In this document: positions 13,306-25,850 of the stretch, in pieces
How positions within the stretch are numbered: position 1 is the first letter of the stretch
Layout: the number at the start of each line of letters is the position of its first letter
NCBI GenBank assembly: GCA_036852015.1
Contig: JAANDG010000161.1
Span: 62,001 to 126,000, forward strand
Reading direction: 5' to 3'
From: Pelodera strongyloides
Lineage: Eukaryota; Nematoda; Chromadorea; Rhabditida; Rhabditidae
DNA: 64,000 nucleotides
Made by a program: the position numbers and the translations under genes
Notes under the pieces: generated by a model
Databases searched by the model: none
The model's input: the letters and a program-made list of their open reading frames with translations, nothing else
What the model was told of the DNA's origin: nothing

Positions 13306-13527
13306 GTAAGTATGGTATATATTTTGATTCTGTATATACCTATCTTATTATAGAAAGGAAAAGAGTTTACTTTTTTGTTTGAAGCCGCGTGTGAACGCAA
13401 CGAAAATCTTCCTACGTTTCAGGCATTTGGTATAAGCATGCCAACTTTTAGCCAGCAACTCTTCAAAAAAAGCATAATAGAGTGTTCTTCTTATCATATA
13501 AACTTTGAAAATTACGCTTTAGGCGTT

Positions 13528-13610
13528 TCATATAAGTATGCCAATTATTCGTAGGGTATCGCCTGAAGACGCCTCAGGCGGCGATAGCCGTCTGGTAATA
13601 GTATATACGG
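13528..13610. repeat. short palindromic repeat
   Basis: CGCCTCAGGCGGCGATAG at about 13,570 is repeated inverted at about 40,978 (CTATCGCCGCCTGAGGCG), and both have ACCAGACGG attached. This is a small dispersed foldback unit. Confidence 0.5.
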
Positions 13611-14326
13611 AATCGAAATAAATAGTGTGAATGTGCCAAAGCGTTACCTTCGAATACAACACTGTTAAAACTCGCGTGGTGCGCCGCGAGAACCTGGCGT
13701 AATAAAAGAGTGTGAGAATAACTTGCTTAAGACACTGTACGAAAATGCGAAAAGTGATGCAGGGACAGATAAAAATGTGCGCACACATTTTTCGCCACGC
13801 ACTCGCACTTTCATAGTGACAAGATGAATTATATTGAATTCTAGTAATCATGTTACAGTTGAGCGTTGAAAGGCCTTGGTGCAAGCTCAGGCGTAAGATA
13901 TATTCGAGGGAAAGCAGAAGTACTATTGATGCTGGAAAGCCGAAATCAATTTAGAGGTGCGTGGAGTCTACTATCTACAACTGACGTAAATGTATGTCCA
14001 AACAAGTCCGTTTTCACTGGAGTACAAGTTTCGTTCGTTTTGAAATAATTCATAATTAGCCGCGTGTCGGTAGTACTAATAAATAACTAATAAATACTAA
14101 TACATACTAATATATACTAATAAATAATATATTGACCCAAAATCTTTGATGATGCAAATGTGAAAAATTCCACATTATCGAGTAGTTTATGATTTGATAT
14201 GCATTTCGATTGCTTACACTGTTTACTGTATTAAAAGTGTTGGTAACGTTTTGTTTTAGCTTTAACTAAAATAGCTTTCTTGCATAAGGGTTGACGTTAG
14301 TTTGTGAAGAAAGTCGTGAATTTCAG

Positions 14327-17300
14327 TTACCACATTCAACCGTAGACGTCATGAGCAAGCAGCTAATAAGAGCTCGACTTCTCGTAACTGAGCTCTCAAA
14401 GACGAGTTCCCCTACCCAACATTGTAATTATTGCTACTTTTGTGGGACTTTTATTTTGGCTTGGGGGCAGCGCTTATTTTTTCGTGTTTTCGCGCCACTC
14501 ACTCTGTCATGTTGAGATAGCCATGGTTTGAAGAGTTTGATTATATGTCTGTCACCTGTATGTGATACTGTCTTTATTATACCACAGAATTTAGCACCTC
14601 GCTCTCTGACGACGGATAGAGGCACGGTACACTGAACACCATTGGGAATGTGGTTTGGAGGGAACATCGAACATGTGCAGCAGAACACTATTTATCGATT
14701 TGGTGGGATACCTCAATACATAAGTGGGCTCTACTTCTACTGGGTTTAAATAGTACAATTGTGTTTTCTCAATTTTTGCCAAGTTAGAATTGGATGAGGT
14801 TTGACTCAAGCTAACGAGCACAATAGTGTGTTTTGCCCTCCTATTTAGCTTGTTTCTATACTCAGGAAAATTAGAGCGTCTTATAGCGTCGTAATTATAT
14901 TAAGCACTGGGGACTAACTTGAACATGTCTTTTGGCAATATAGTAGGGATTGAGCTCTGCCGACTCAACAGAGACAATATGGTATTTTGTTCTATACATC
15001 GTTTTTTGGAGGTAACTAGTTAGGTTCGATCCATAACTTCTCTTTGTTCTCTTTTTGCAACACACGCTTTATTTGGTCATGTTTTGTAAGTCTTATTATT
15101 TGTGTTTCTAACGAATGCAAGTTGGGGTTGGCCTGCTGATTTCGTATACGGTACTTGTTACAGATTTCGCATGAACACTTGGCTTGAAGCCAACGGATAA
15201 AGAAATATCAGAGAAAACGGGAATGCGAGTACAGAGTGTGCATTTCGTGGAGCAGAAAATATAGTAGGCTGCATTTAATTTCCGAAAATAAGTGCAAGAT
15301 GTTTACGTAGGCCACTTCCGCGCACTGTGTCGACCCACTTAGGGCTACGGGTGCGCTATGGTCTCGTATAAGGGGACCAAGGAATACTTTTGTTTGTGCG
15401 TTGTGTGGTCCCTCTTGGGCATAATCATCATTCATTTCGTTTGGATGTGTACAGGCTAGTTTTCTAATGAGATTATAAAAGTCATATTCAGCCAACAACA
15501 GCGGCGGATGTCGTGAGAGCTAACAACATTGATCGACGAAATTTGGATGAACGTTCAATGATGTGAGGAACTTCTTTGCTGGACGTCCATTCTATCCAGC
15601 GTTAGTGTTGATGCACCTATATTAGCTATGAAATTGTTATCGATAATTTTATAGTATTTCTGTCTCTTACAGTTCTTGATACCGTCATGGTTTTTATGTG
15701 AGACCATTTGATTGTTTGACGGATCATAGGATTAGTATGCTTCAGTACTTTGCTGCAGATTCTGGATCTGCCTACGGATGTGGGTGTGACATCAAAGAAG
15801 TATGCATGTGAAAGAGAGCACGCATGCAATCTCGAGTACAGAAGAATTCGTAGCTGATATGGTAGGTTATCTAAGTATACGCTATCTGCTTATTTTCACG
15901 TTTTTTTCTCTCTTTCCGTTTCCATCCTGAAAACACTTCTTTTTGAATGTGACATTTTGAAAATCTGCATAGTAGTTTTAGAGTTGCGGTGCCAATAACA
16001 GCTACTTCCAGCTTAGAGGATCTACACCGGCTTATTTGGGATATCTTCACAATCGTCGGGAGCGATTCAACTATCCGTCCGGAGACTTAAGTGAAATGTT
16101 TACAAGTAAGGGAATTCTCTCAACAACGCAAATTTCGAAGAAAGTAAATTCGCCATAACGGGGCCGCGCACCGCGCACTTCTTCTATAATGTACTGGGGG
16201 TGCGCGAAAAGAGTGCAATACCATTTGGCGCACAAACGGCGCATCTGAGGTGCAAACGGCGCTTCTATGTGCCGTGCTCCTCTAAAAAGCGCGCCGGGGC
16301 CAACTGAAATTGATCGCACTTCGGCACAGCTGTAGCATACACCCGCGCACGCTAGAATGATAAGCCGCCCCGCTCAGGCGGAACCTATTTTTTTTTTTGG
16401 GCGGCAATAGCAATAGCCGGAGTTTGATCAGTGTGGGTTGTTTGGGGGTTTCCTCTGGTAGACAATATTTGTATCTCCCCCTGAGGTATCACTCCAAAAC
16501 CATGTAAATAATCTAGAGAAGCTAAGCACAACTTGCATCATTGACTTTTGGCAGTAGCGTCATCGGCGTGCGAGTGAACAGTGCCTGAACTAAATACGAA
16601 GAATATACAGCGTTAATTTTTTACTGACAAGTACTTTTGAGCGAGAGGTGGACTGACGACACTTTTGCGGCGACGCTTTTATTTTAATAAAGATAAAATC
16701 ATCAATTTTAGTTTCAAACCACCATTCTTCAACCATACTTGGTGATGGTAATCAGCATTGAAAGCCCAGCTGGGAGCTCATATGCACGACTGCTTTCGGA
16801 CAGGACGAGAAATTGTATTCCTTGCTGGTGTGGGTGAAATTCTATGTTGAGGGGATGGGCTACTTGTCTGAAGAACTAATTCTTAGCGTTGAATTTCTAT
16901 TATTTCTTGTTTTCGCAGTATTGGCGGTGTTGATGTGCCATGTTTCACGTGTCGTGTATAATTAACGCCTAATGAGTTCAATAGTTTAGCTGGTATGTTT
17001 TTCATTGTGCAGAATTGCAGAATATTATGGACTTTTTACTGACGCCTTTGCTTTAGGCTTTAGTACAACGTTTGGAGGCAGGGCAAAAAATGATGGAAAT
17101 GCGAGTGCTGCTCTTCAAATACAGCAGAAACTGCTACTGTTCACATTGTAGGGTACCTTTGAATATGGCTAGCGACCCTTTAAATGGTATAACTAAGCAC
17201 CATATCATATCCGGTGACAGGAAGCGTTCATAATGCCGAAAAAAGAGGCGAAATACAGTCGAAGACCGTTCAGTACAAGAGTCCGAAAGTAATTTTAACG

Positions 17301-18247
17301 TGAAACAACCAAGTCAATGAACCGTGTAATTTTGACTCTAAATTTCAATTTCACAAGGAAACGGTAGATTGCGTTTCGTCATGCTTAGCTTTGTTTAGGA
17401 TTACGATAGTACGCCAAAATACAATTTCCAGGTTATCAGCTGATGTGGTGGGGAAGTCGATACCCGGGATTGGAGCATTCTCACAAACGCTTGTAGGTCG
17501 TCACCTGCGAAATATCACAAAGAAAAGTGTAAGTGACATTTAGGGCAAACTAGTAAATATGTTTTATGCACCGTTAGCTCTACTATTTAGACCGGCAGCA
17601 AAAGTCACATAGACAGTGCAAATTGCTTGCCGATAAAGTTTGGTAGCGTAAAGTTTCTCCACATTCTGCCCATATTTATCGCTCCTATTCGCAGAGAAAC
17701 TAAGGCGCTGAATTATTTGCCATTTCTTTTTTTTTCCAGCGAGGAGGAGACGGCACCGCATAATTATCATGCGCAAGATCAGCTCTATTTTCCTATCATA
17801 TCGTACACACTATATTTTCAGCGCTTTCTGATAAAGGAAACGATCGATTGTCCACCAATTGGACGCATCTGTAGCTGAATGTGCGCGTTATCTTCTTCCG
17901 CAGCTGAATATAGTGGATTGCGATCCAAATGATTCAAATCAGGCGACACGGTAGGTTCGCTAAAAATTCTTTATAGGTCTGTCCAAATTGTATTCGCTTC
18001 TTTGCTTGTTTATGAAAGAGTATTCGACAAAAAATATGTGTTCAATTGTCAACTTTTGTAAATCTAGAGAGGGCACTGTAAATTTAGAGGGCACTGTACT
18101 TTTCGCAAATAAGAAATCGCTTAGTTTAGGAGTGCTGCACCTCGCGGAATTGGACCCCGTCCTTCCTTTCTTGAAAGTGGAAGATATTCAACTATCAGTG
18201 GAAGAAAGTGCAGTGTGATGAACCGACCCTTAGTGTTCTCTAAAGTG
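14327..18247 (+). pseudogene. decayed gene, copy 1 of the segmental duplication
   Basis: Exon remnants on the plus strand include 14,327-14,423 (reads VMSKQLIRARLLVTELSK), 15,759-15,861 (starts ILDLPTDVGV) and 18,130-18,247, which is fully open for 39 codons between a TTTAG acceptor and a GTAAGC donor. Compared with copy 2, the 15,759 exon carries a 4-base insertion that shifts the frame, and the donor of the following exon near 16,086 has lost the G of GT (GAGACTTAAG against GAGACTGTAAG). The segment matching the MIDDNGLG exon of copy 2 is deleted near 14,945. Function is unknown; I see no recognisable domain. Confidence 0.55.
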
Positions 18248-19494
18248 GTAAGCGCAAATTGGAATCCAGCATATTCGAAGAAATTGTATAATAGGGCGAT
18301 TTTAGATCCCAAAAAGTGCGGGGTAATTATGCATCATAGCATAGACGCAGCAGATCATAGAGGCAGATCACTTAATCGAAGAACCAAAAGTTAGTGTAGT
18401 ACTATTTGAAACAACTTTGTTAATGGACTTCCCGAGAACTACATTTTTGGTACACATTACAAATACAGTACGATAGTCACACAGTAAAGATACAAAAGTG
18501 ACAATGTAATCTTTAGAAAGAGAAGGCGTACAAGAGCGGGCAAGCTCGGGAACATCAACGTCTTGGAGTGAATCACACGGATGACAAAGAGCTGACCGTG
18601 GGAGGAAGATGAACTTGGATGCAAAATGTGCTGCGCAAGCCGCGCAAAATTCAGCAAACTTCGCTCAGATGCCATCCAGGTAATGCCCTAATTACACTAA
18701 TTTAAAAATTTAAGTACGTTTACTGGGTAATTTTCATTAGCGTTTATTATACAGGGGTGTTTTTGCAAGTCGGGAAAGTCATCATTCACGCGGTAATGAA
18801 TATTACAAAAAATCGACAGTACCCATCATGCGCCTCAAATTAATTTTCCCTCCGCGGTTGTGCGGCGCAACAATAGGTGCGCTAGCTAGGAGTGCACAGC
18901 CCGCATTGGGTTTCGTCTACTCCGTGACTTACCTCTACCAAATTTTAAGTAAATCAATGAAAATGCCGTATAGTCTTGTCATTTATTTGACTTTCGCGCA
19001 AAAGTGAAACGTTGCCTATCACGTACCTAATACGTCAAAACGGATGATAATTTATTTATATTTCAGCGTCAACAACAATACCGAGGGACCAAGGACTCAC
19101 ATGAAAACTTTTAATTTATGGCCGTCATGCATTTTTTCTATTATTCTGATTGTTGGTCGTGATCTGTTGTTGTCGTTCATTTTTTCCGTCCTTTTTTCAT
19201 GGCACAAAAGAAAAGCCGGGTTATTGTGATTTGATGTACCTTGAAGTATCTTGTACGGGACATCGAAAGGACATTCAACGAAAAGGAAAGGAACGGATGA
19301 AACAAACAATAAGGACACGGTCGGTGAATAATTTTATTCGAATTAATATAAAAAAATATTCAAAAATTTAAAATTTAAAGTCTAACTAAGCAACACGCTA
19401 GCTGAAGGTCTACATTAAATTAAAATTACGTTTTACTTTATATATTGGTAGCTATGAATTAACGATGTGTGACGCTGCCTAAATTAAATTAATG

Positions 19495-19770
19495 TGGCGC
19501 GCCGCAGTATTCTCACACCGAATACTGTGGCGCGCATTTTCTTTACAATGTTGGTGCGTCGTACCGTATTCCGGATGATATCGAATATCGAAGGTGACAC
19601 GTTCCGCAATTCATCGCGGCAACCTCCAAAACGCGCGCCGCATTTTTGAGTTTTTTTTCTGTGTGACACTGCAGCAGGGTGCACACTAGTTTAAAATTGA
19701 GCGCGACAAATAGGTTTAAGGCGCAACAACATTTTAAATCAAAATGCGCGACGCAGTTTTATGTCCAATC
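19495..19770. repeat. satellite-type monomers at the end of duplication copy 1
   Basis: Contains GGCGCGCCGCAGTATTCT and TCACACCGAATACTGTGGCGCGCATTTT, then a GTACCGTATTCCGG box and further CGCGCCGCA and AAAATGCGCGACGCAG motifs. These are the same modules, diverged, as the array from 25.45 kb. Only about two to three monomer equivalents are present here. Confidence 0.75.
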
Positions 19771-19828
19771 GAGTATGTTGTATGTTTCAACTGGAGGTTT
19801 CGCGCAATACTAACATTAATAATCATGT

Positions 19829-22800
19829 AGTACAAGTGTCGTTCCTACTTTGTGAAAAAATAGTGTTGAAATAATTCGCAATTAGCCGCGTGTGTGTAGT
19901 ACGTTAATCTACTAAAGAAGACCATCTCATGGGCCCAAAACTCATAACGATTCAACTGTGAAATTTTCCACATTATCGAGCAGCCCATGATTATATGCAT
20001 TTCGATTGCTTACAGTGCTTACTGTATTACTATAAAGACCCGCGAACGTTGTGTTTTAACTTTAACTAGAATAGCTTTCTTACATAAGGGTTGAAGTTAC
20101 TTTGTGAAGATAATCATGAATTTCAGTTATCGCCTTCACCCTTAGATGTCATGAGCAAGCAGCTAATAAGAGCTCGACGGCTCGTAACTGAGCTCTCAAA
20201 GACGATGACTTCCCCCTACCCAACATTGTAATTATTACTACTTTTGTGGAACTTTTATTTGAGCTTGGGGGCAGGGTTTAATAGGGTTTCCCATGTTTTC
20301 TCGCAACTCACCCTGTCATGTTGACATGGTTTTGAAGAGTTGATTATATGTCTGCCATGGTTTGAAGAGTTTGATTATATGTCTGTCACCTGTATGTGAT
20401 ACTGTCTTTATTATACCACAGAATTTAGCACCTCACTTTCTGACTTATGGATGGAGAGGCACGGAAGACTGTGCATATGCACCATTGGGAATGTGGTTTG
20501 GAGTGAACAAAGTCCTGTGCAGCATAACACGATTTATCGGTTTGGTGGGACACATCATAACATAATAGGGCTCTACTTCTACTGGGTTTAGAATTGTGCA
20601 ATATTTTCCCGATTTTTGCGAAGTTAGAATTCGATCAGGTTTGACTCAAGCTAACGAGCACAATAGTGTGTTTTGCCCGCCTGCTCAATTTGTGTATTAG
20701 GAAAATTAAACGGTCGTCTTATAGTGTAGTAATTATGTGAAGTACTGGGGACTAACTGAAACATGTTTGTTGGCAATATATTACAGGTGCTGTACCTTAT
20801 TTATGAATTGATTATGCATTGAGTAATGAATTTCAGCCAACCGTCAAAATTAAATCCCCGAGGTCGACAGCGTTCGCAAAGATATGATTGACGACAACGG
20901 CCTAGGAATTGAGCTCTCCCAACTCAACAGAGACAATATAGTATTTTGTTCGATACAGCGTTTTTTGGAGGTAACTAGTTAGGTTAGATCCATAACTTCT
21001 CTTTGTTCTCTTTTACACGCTTTATTTGGTCATGTTTTGTAAGTCTTAGTATTTGTGTTTCTAACGAATGCAGGTTGGGGTTGGCCTGCTATTTCCGTAT
21101 ACGGTGCTTGTTACAGATTTCGCATGAACACTTCGCTTGAAACCGACGGATAAAGAAATATCTGAGAAAACGGGAATGCGAGTACAGAGTGTGCATCTCG
21201 TGGAGCAGAAAATATAGTAGGCCGCATTTCACTTCCGAAAATAAGTGCCAGATGTTTACATAGCCCACTTCCGCACTGTGTTGAAAGAATTGGGGCTACG
21301 GAAGCGTTATTATATCGTATAAGGGGAACATGGAATGCTTTTGTTCGTGCGTTGTCGTGTGGTTCCTCTTGGGCATAATCATCATTCCTGTTCATAGATT
21401 CATATTCGTTTGGAAGTGTTCAGGCTAGTTTTCTAATGAGATTAAAAGTTCTGTTCAGCATTCAGCCGCGGATGTCGTGAGAGCTGACAGCATGGGTCGA
21501 CGAAATTCGGATGAACGCTCAATGGCGTGAGAAACTTCTTTGTCGGACGTCCATTCTATCCAGCGTTAGTGTTGATGCACCTATATTAGCTATCAAATTG
21601 TTGTCGATAATTTTATAGTATTTCTGTCTCTTACAGTTTTTGATACCGTCATGGTTTTTATGTGAGACCATTTGATTGTTTGACGAATCATGGGTTTGTT
21701 CTGCTAATTCAGTACTTTGTTGCAGATTCTGGATCTGCCTACGGATGTGGGTGTGATATCAAAGAAGAATGCAAAAGAGAACACGCATGCAATCTCGAGT
21801 ACAGAAGGATTCGTAGCTGATATGTAGGTTATTTAAGTATACGCTAACTGCATATTTTTTTTGTTCTTTCCATTTCCATCCTCGCACACATTTAAAACAA
21901 TTTTTTTTGAATGTGACATTTTGAAAATATACAGAACAGTTTTAGAGTTGCGGTGCCAATAACAGCTACTTCCAGCTTAGAGGATCTACACCGGCTTAAC
22001 TGGGATATCTTCACAATCGTCGGGAGCGATTCAACTATCCGTCCGGAGACTGTAAGTGAAATGTTTACAAGTAAGGGAATTCTCTCAACAACGCGAATTT
22101 CGAAGAAAGTAAATTCGCCATAACGGAGCCGCGCACCGCGCACTACTTCTAGAATGTATTGGGGGCGCGAAACGCGCGCAATACCAATTGGCGCTCAAAC
22201 GCAACGCAATACCAATGCAAACAATTGGCGCTTCTCTAAAACACGCCAACTGTGACCGCTCCAACTGAAATTAAACACCGTTCGGCACACCTGTGACATA
22301 GACCCGCGCACGCTAGACGTGATGCGCCCCCCCCCCCCCCCTTCGGCAGATCCTTTTTTTGCGCGGCAATTGCCGGAGTTTCATCAGTGTAGTTTGGTTG
22401 GGTGTTTTCTCTGGTAGACCGGTTGGGCAAAAATGGAAATATTTGTGTCTCCTTGAGATCTTTTCTAGTCTCACAGTTACCACGATCTTTGCAACCATGT
22501 AAATAATCTAGAGAAACAAAGCACAACTTGTCGCCCGCGTGACTGAACAGTGCCTGAACTAAATACGAAGAATATACAGCGTTAATTTTTTACTGACAAG
22601 TGCTTTTCAGCGAGAGATGTACTTCTGTACATAACAAACGTTGTCCGAAACTAGTGCCATCGCGACAACTAGTTGCACGCCTTGACGACATTTTTGCGTC
22701 GACACCCTGATTTTAATAAAGATAAAATCATCAATTTTAGTTTCAAACCACCGTTCTTCAACCCTTGGTGATGCCTTTCTGGGAGCTCATATGCACGACT

Positions 22801-25800
22801 GCTTTCGGACCGGACGAGACATTGTATTCCTTGCTGTTGTGGGTGAACTTCTATGTTGAGGGGCGCTTCTTATCTGAAGAACTAATTCTTAGCGTTGAAT
22901 TTTTAGTATTTATTTGTTTTCGAAGTATTGACCGTGTTGATTTGCCATATTTCACGTGTCGTGTGTAATTTACGCCTAATGAGTTCAATAGTTTAGCTGG
23001 TATGTTTTTTCATTGTGTAGGATATTATGTTATGGACTTTGTACTGACGCCTTTGCTTCAGGACAACATTCGGAGGCATTGCAAAAAACGGTGGAAATAC
23101 GAGTGCAGATTCCAGTACAATTGCATCTGCTACTTTTCATTTTGGTAGGGTACATCTGAATATGGTTAGCGACCTTTAAATGATGTAACTAAGACCATAT
23201 CCGGTGAGCCAGGACGCGTTCATAATGCCGAAAAAACAGGCCAAATCGAGTCGAAGACCGTTCAGTATAAGAGTCCGAAAGTGATTTTATGGTGGATCAA
23301 CAAAATCAATCGTGTGATTGCCTCTAAATTTTAATTTACAAGCAAACGGTAGATTGTGATTTCGTCATGCGTAACTTTGTTTAGATTTACGATGGTACGC
23401 CAAATTCAAATTTCAGTTTATCTCCTGATGTGATGGCGGAAGTCGATATCCGGAGTGGAGTTTGGAGGTCGTCACCTGCGAAAATAACAAATAAAGTGTT
23501 AGGTAAATTTAGGGCTTAGGGAAAACAGTAAATATTTTTTATGCGCAGTTAGGTCTTTTATTTAAGCCATCCGCGGAAGTTGTATGCACAGGTCAATCGA
23601 CCTGCTTGTTGCAAAATTGCCTATAAACTTTGGTAGCGTAAAGTTTCCCGACATGCTGCGCATATTTATCGCGCCTATTCGCAATTATTGGCCATTTCTT
23701 TTTTCACCGCGAGGAGGAGGCGGTGCCCGCATAATTATCATTGCAAGAGCAGCTCCATTTTATGTTCCTATCATATCACACTATATTTTCAGATTTTCAG
23801 CGCTTTCTGATAAAGGAAACTATCGATAGGTCACCAAGGAGGCATCTGTAGCTGAATATGCACGTTATCTTCTTCTGCAGCCGAATATCGTGGATTGGGA
23901 TTCAAATGATTCAAATCAGACGGCACGGTAGGTTCGCTACAATTTCCCTACGATTAATTTATATAGGTCCGTCCAAATTGTATTTGCTTCCTTACTTGTT
24001 TATGAAAGAGTATTCTGCAAAAAATATGTATATGTGTTCAAGTACTCACTGTAGTTACAAATTCGCGTAAAATTGAAAAGGCAATCTACTCTTCGCAAAT
24101 AAGAATTTATTTTGCTTTAGGAGTGCTGGTACCTCATGTGGGATGACACTGTACCTCCTTCATTTCTTGAATGTGATTGAAATAGATTCAACTATCAGCT
24201 GAAGAAAGCGCAATATGATGAACCAACAAGGAGTCATCGGCCCCCTCAGTGTTCTATAAAGTGGTGAGCGCAAATTGGAATCAAGCATGCTCGAGGAAAT
24301 TGTAGAATAGTGCGATTTTCTGCTTCTAAAAAGTGCGGGGTAACTATGCATCATAGCACAGATTTGAATGGAGGCAGCCTTTCACCTAATCGAACAACCA
24401 AAGGTTGGTGTAGAAGTATTTTGTGCTAATGGAATTCCCGAGAACTACATTTTTGATGCACACTACAAATACAGTACGATATTCACATAGTAAAGATACA
24501 TACGCGACAATATAATCTTCAGAATGAGAAGGCGTACAAGATCGGGCAAGCTCGGGAACATCATCGTCATGGAGTGAATCAGACGGATGACAAAGAGCTG
24601 GCCATGGGAGGAAGATGAACTTGGATGCAAAAGATGTTGCACAATCAGGCATAATTCCACAAACTTCACTCAGATGCCATCCAAGACCAACAGGTAATGC
24701 CCTAATTATACTAATTAAAAAATTTAAGTAAGTTTACTGGGTAATTTTCATTAGCGTTTACTATACACGGGTGTTTTTGCAAGACGTGAAATTATTAAAA
24801 ATTGACGGCACCCATTATGCGCGTCAAATGAATTTTCCTTCCGCGGTTGTGCGGCGCAAAAATAGCGTGCGCTAGCTTGGAGTGCACTGCCCGCATTGGG
24901 TTTCGTCCACTCCGTGACTGACCTTCAAGGCCGCACGTTTTTAAATCAAGGAAAATGCCGTATAGTCCTGCCATTTATTTGAGTTTCGCGCAAACGTAAC
25001 CGTTGCGTATCACGTACCTATCACCTATAATGTCAAAAAACATGATAATTTGTTTTAAATTTCAGGTTCCACAACAATACCGACGGACCAAGCACTCACA
25101 TGAAAACTTCTAATTTGTGGCCGTCATGCATTTTTTCTATTGTTCTGATTGTTTTTTGTCATGAGCTGTCGTTGTCGTTCATTTTTTTTCGTCCTTTTTT
25201 CATGGCACAAAGGAAAAGCCAGTTTAATGTGATTTGGTGTACCTTGAAGTATCTTGATGCTATCTTGATGTATTGCGTATCGGTCCACGTATGGGACAAC
25301 GGAAGGACATTCAATGAAAAGCAAAGGAACGGATGAAACAAACAATAAGGACACGGTCGGTACATAATTTTATTCGCGTTTTTAAAAATAAAATAACAAA
25401 ATGTCTATAATTCAAAATGTGAAGTCTAACTTGACAACACTCCAGCTGAAGCTCTAAAAAAATTGCGCGCCGCAACATTCTCACACTGAATACTGTGGCG
25501 TGCATTTTACTTGAATATTGGGTGTTATACCTCCACCCTCTAATTAAATTTAAATGATGCGCCGCAGCATTCTCACACTCAATATTGTGGCGCGCATTTT
25601 CTTAAAAATGTTGGGACGCCATACCGGCCATACCGTACTCCGGTTGAGCGCCACAGCATTGTGGTGTAGAGAAGGAAGGCTTTGCAACTAAATATATAAG
25701 GTGACACTTTCCGCAATTTATAGCGCCAAACCCAAAAACGCGCGTCGCAGTTTTCTGTGTGACACCGCAGCGGGGTGTATTCTTGTTTAACATTGAGCGC

Positions 25801-25850
25801 GGCAAATAGGGTTACGGCGTACCAATTTTCAGTTAAAATGGTGACTCATC
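19829..25850. repeat. tandem segmental duplication, copy 2
   Basis: Second copy of the 14.0-19.8 kb unit, directly adjacent and in the same orientation. It starts at the shared GTACAAGT / GAAATAATTC boundary and runs into GC-rich monomers from about 25,455, where it merges with the large satellite array. Confidence 0.85.
20127..25060 (+). pseudogene. partly preserved gene, copy 2 of the segmental duplication
   Basis: The best-preserved exons are 20,127-20,227 (reads VMSKQLIRARRLVTELSK), 20,884-20,970 (29 codons from MIDDNGLG to a GTAACT donor), 21,726-21,823 and 21,946-22,051. The last two join in phase (AT+A) and give a continuous peptide from ILDLPTDVGV through VAVPITATSSLEDL to a GTAAGT donor. 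Damage is also clear. The sequence matching the intact copy 1 exon at 18,130 has in-frame stops near 24,200, and the exon before MIDDNGLG needs a frameshift. The gene may be dead, or alive in a reduced form. The product is not recognised. Confidence 0.5.

Larger units (their letters stand above)
14020..19790. repeat. tandem segmental duplication, copy 1
   Basis: Aligns collinearly with 19,829-25,850. Matching landmarks include ATGAGCAAGCAGCTAATAAG at 14,351 and 20,150, ATTTCGCATGAACACTT at 15,165 and 21,116, and the block ending TTTATATTTCAG near 19,060 and 25,060. The offset grows from about 5.8 to 6.0 kb through indels. Both copies end in GC-rich monomers of the satellite type. The copies differ by many substitutions and small indels, so the duplication is not very recent. 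Confidence 0.85.
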
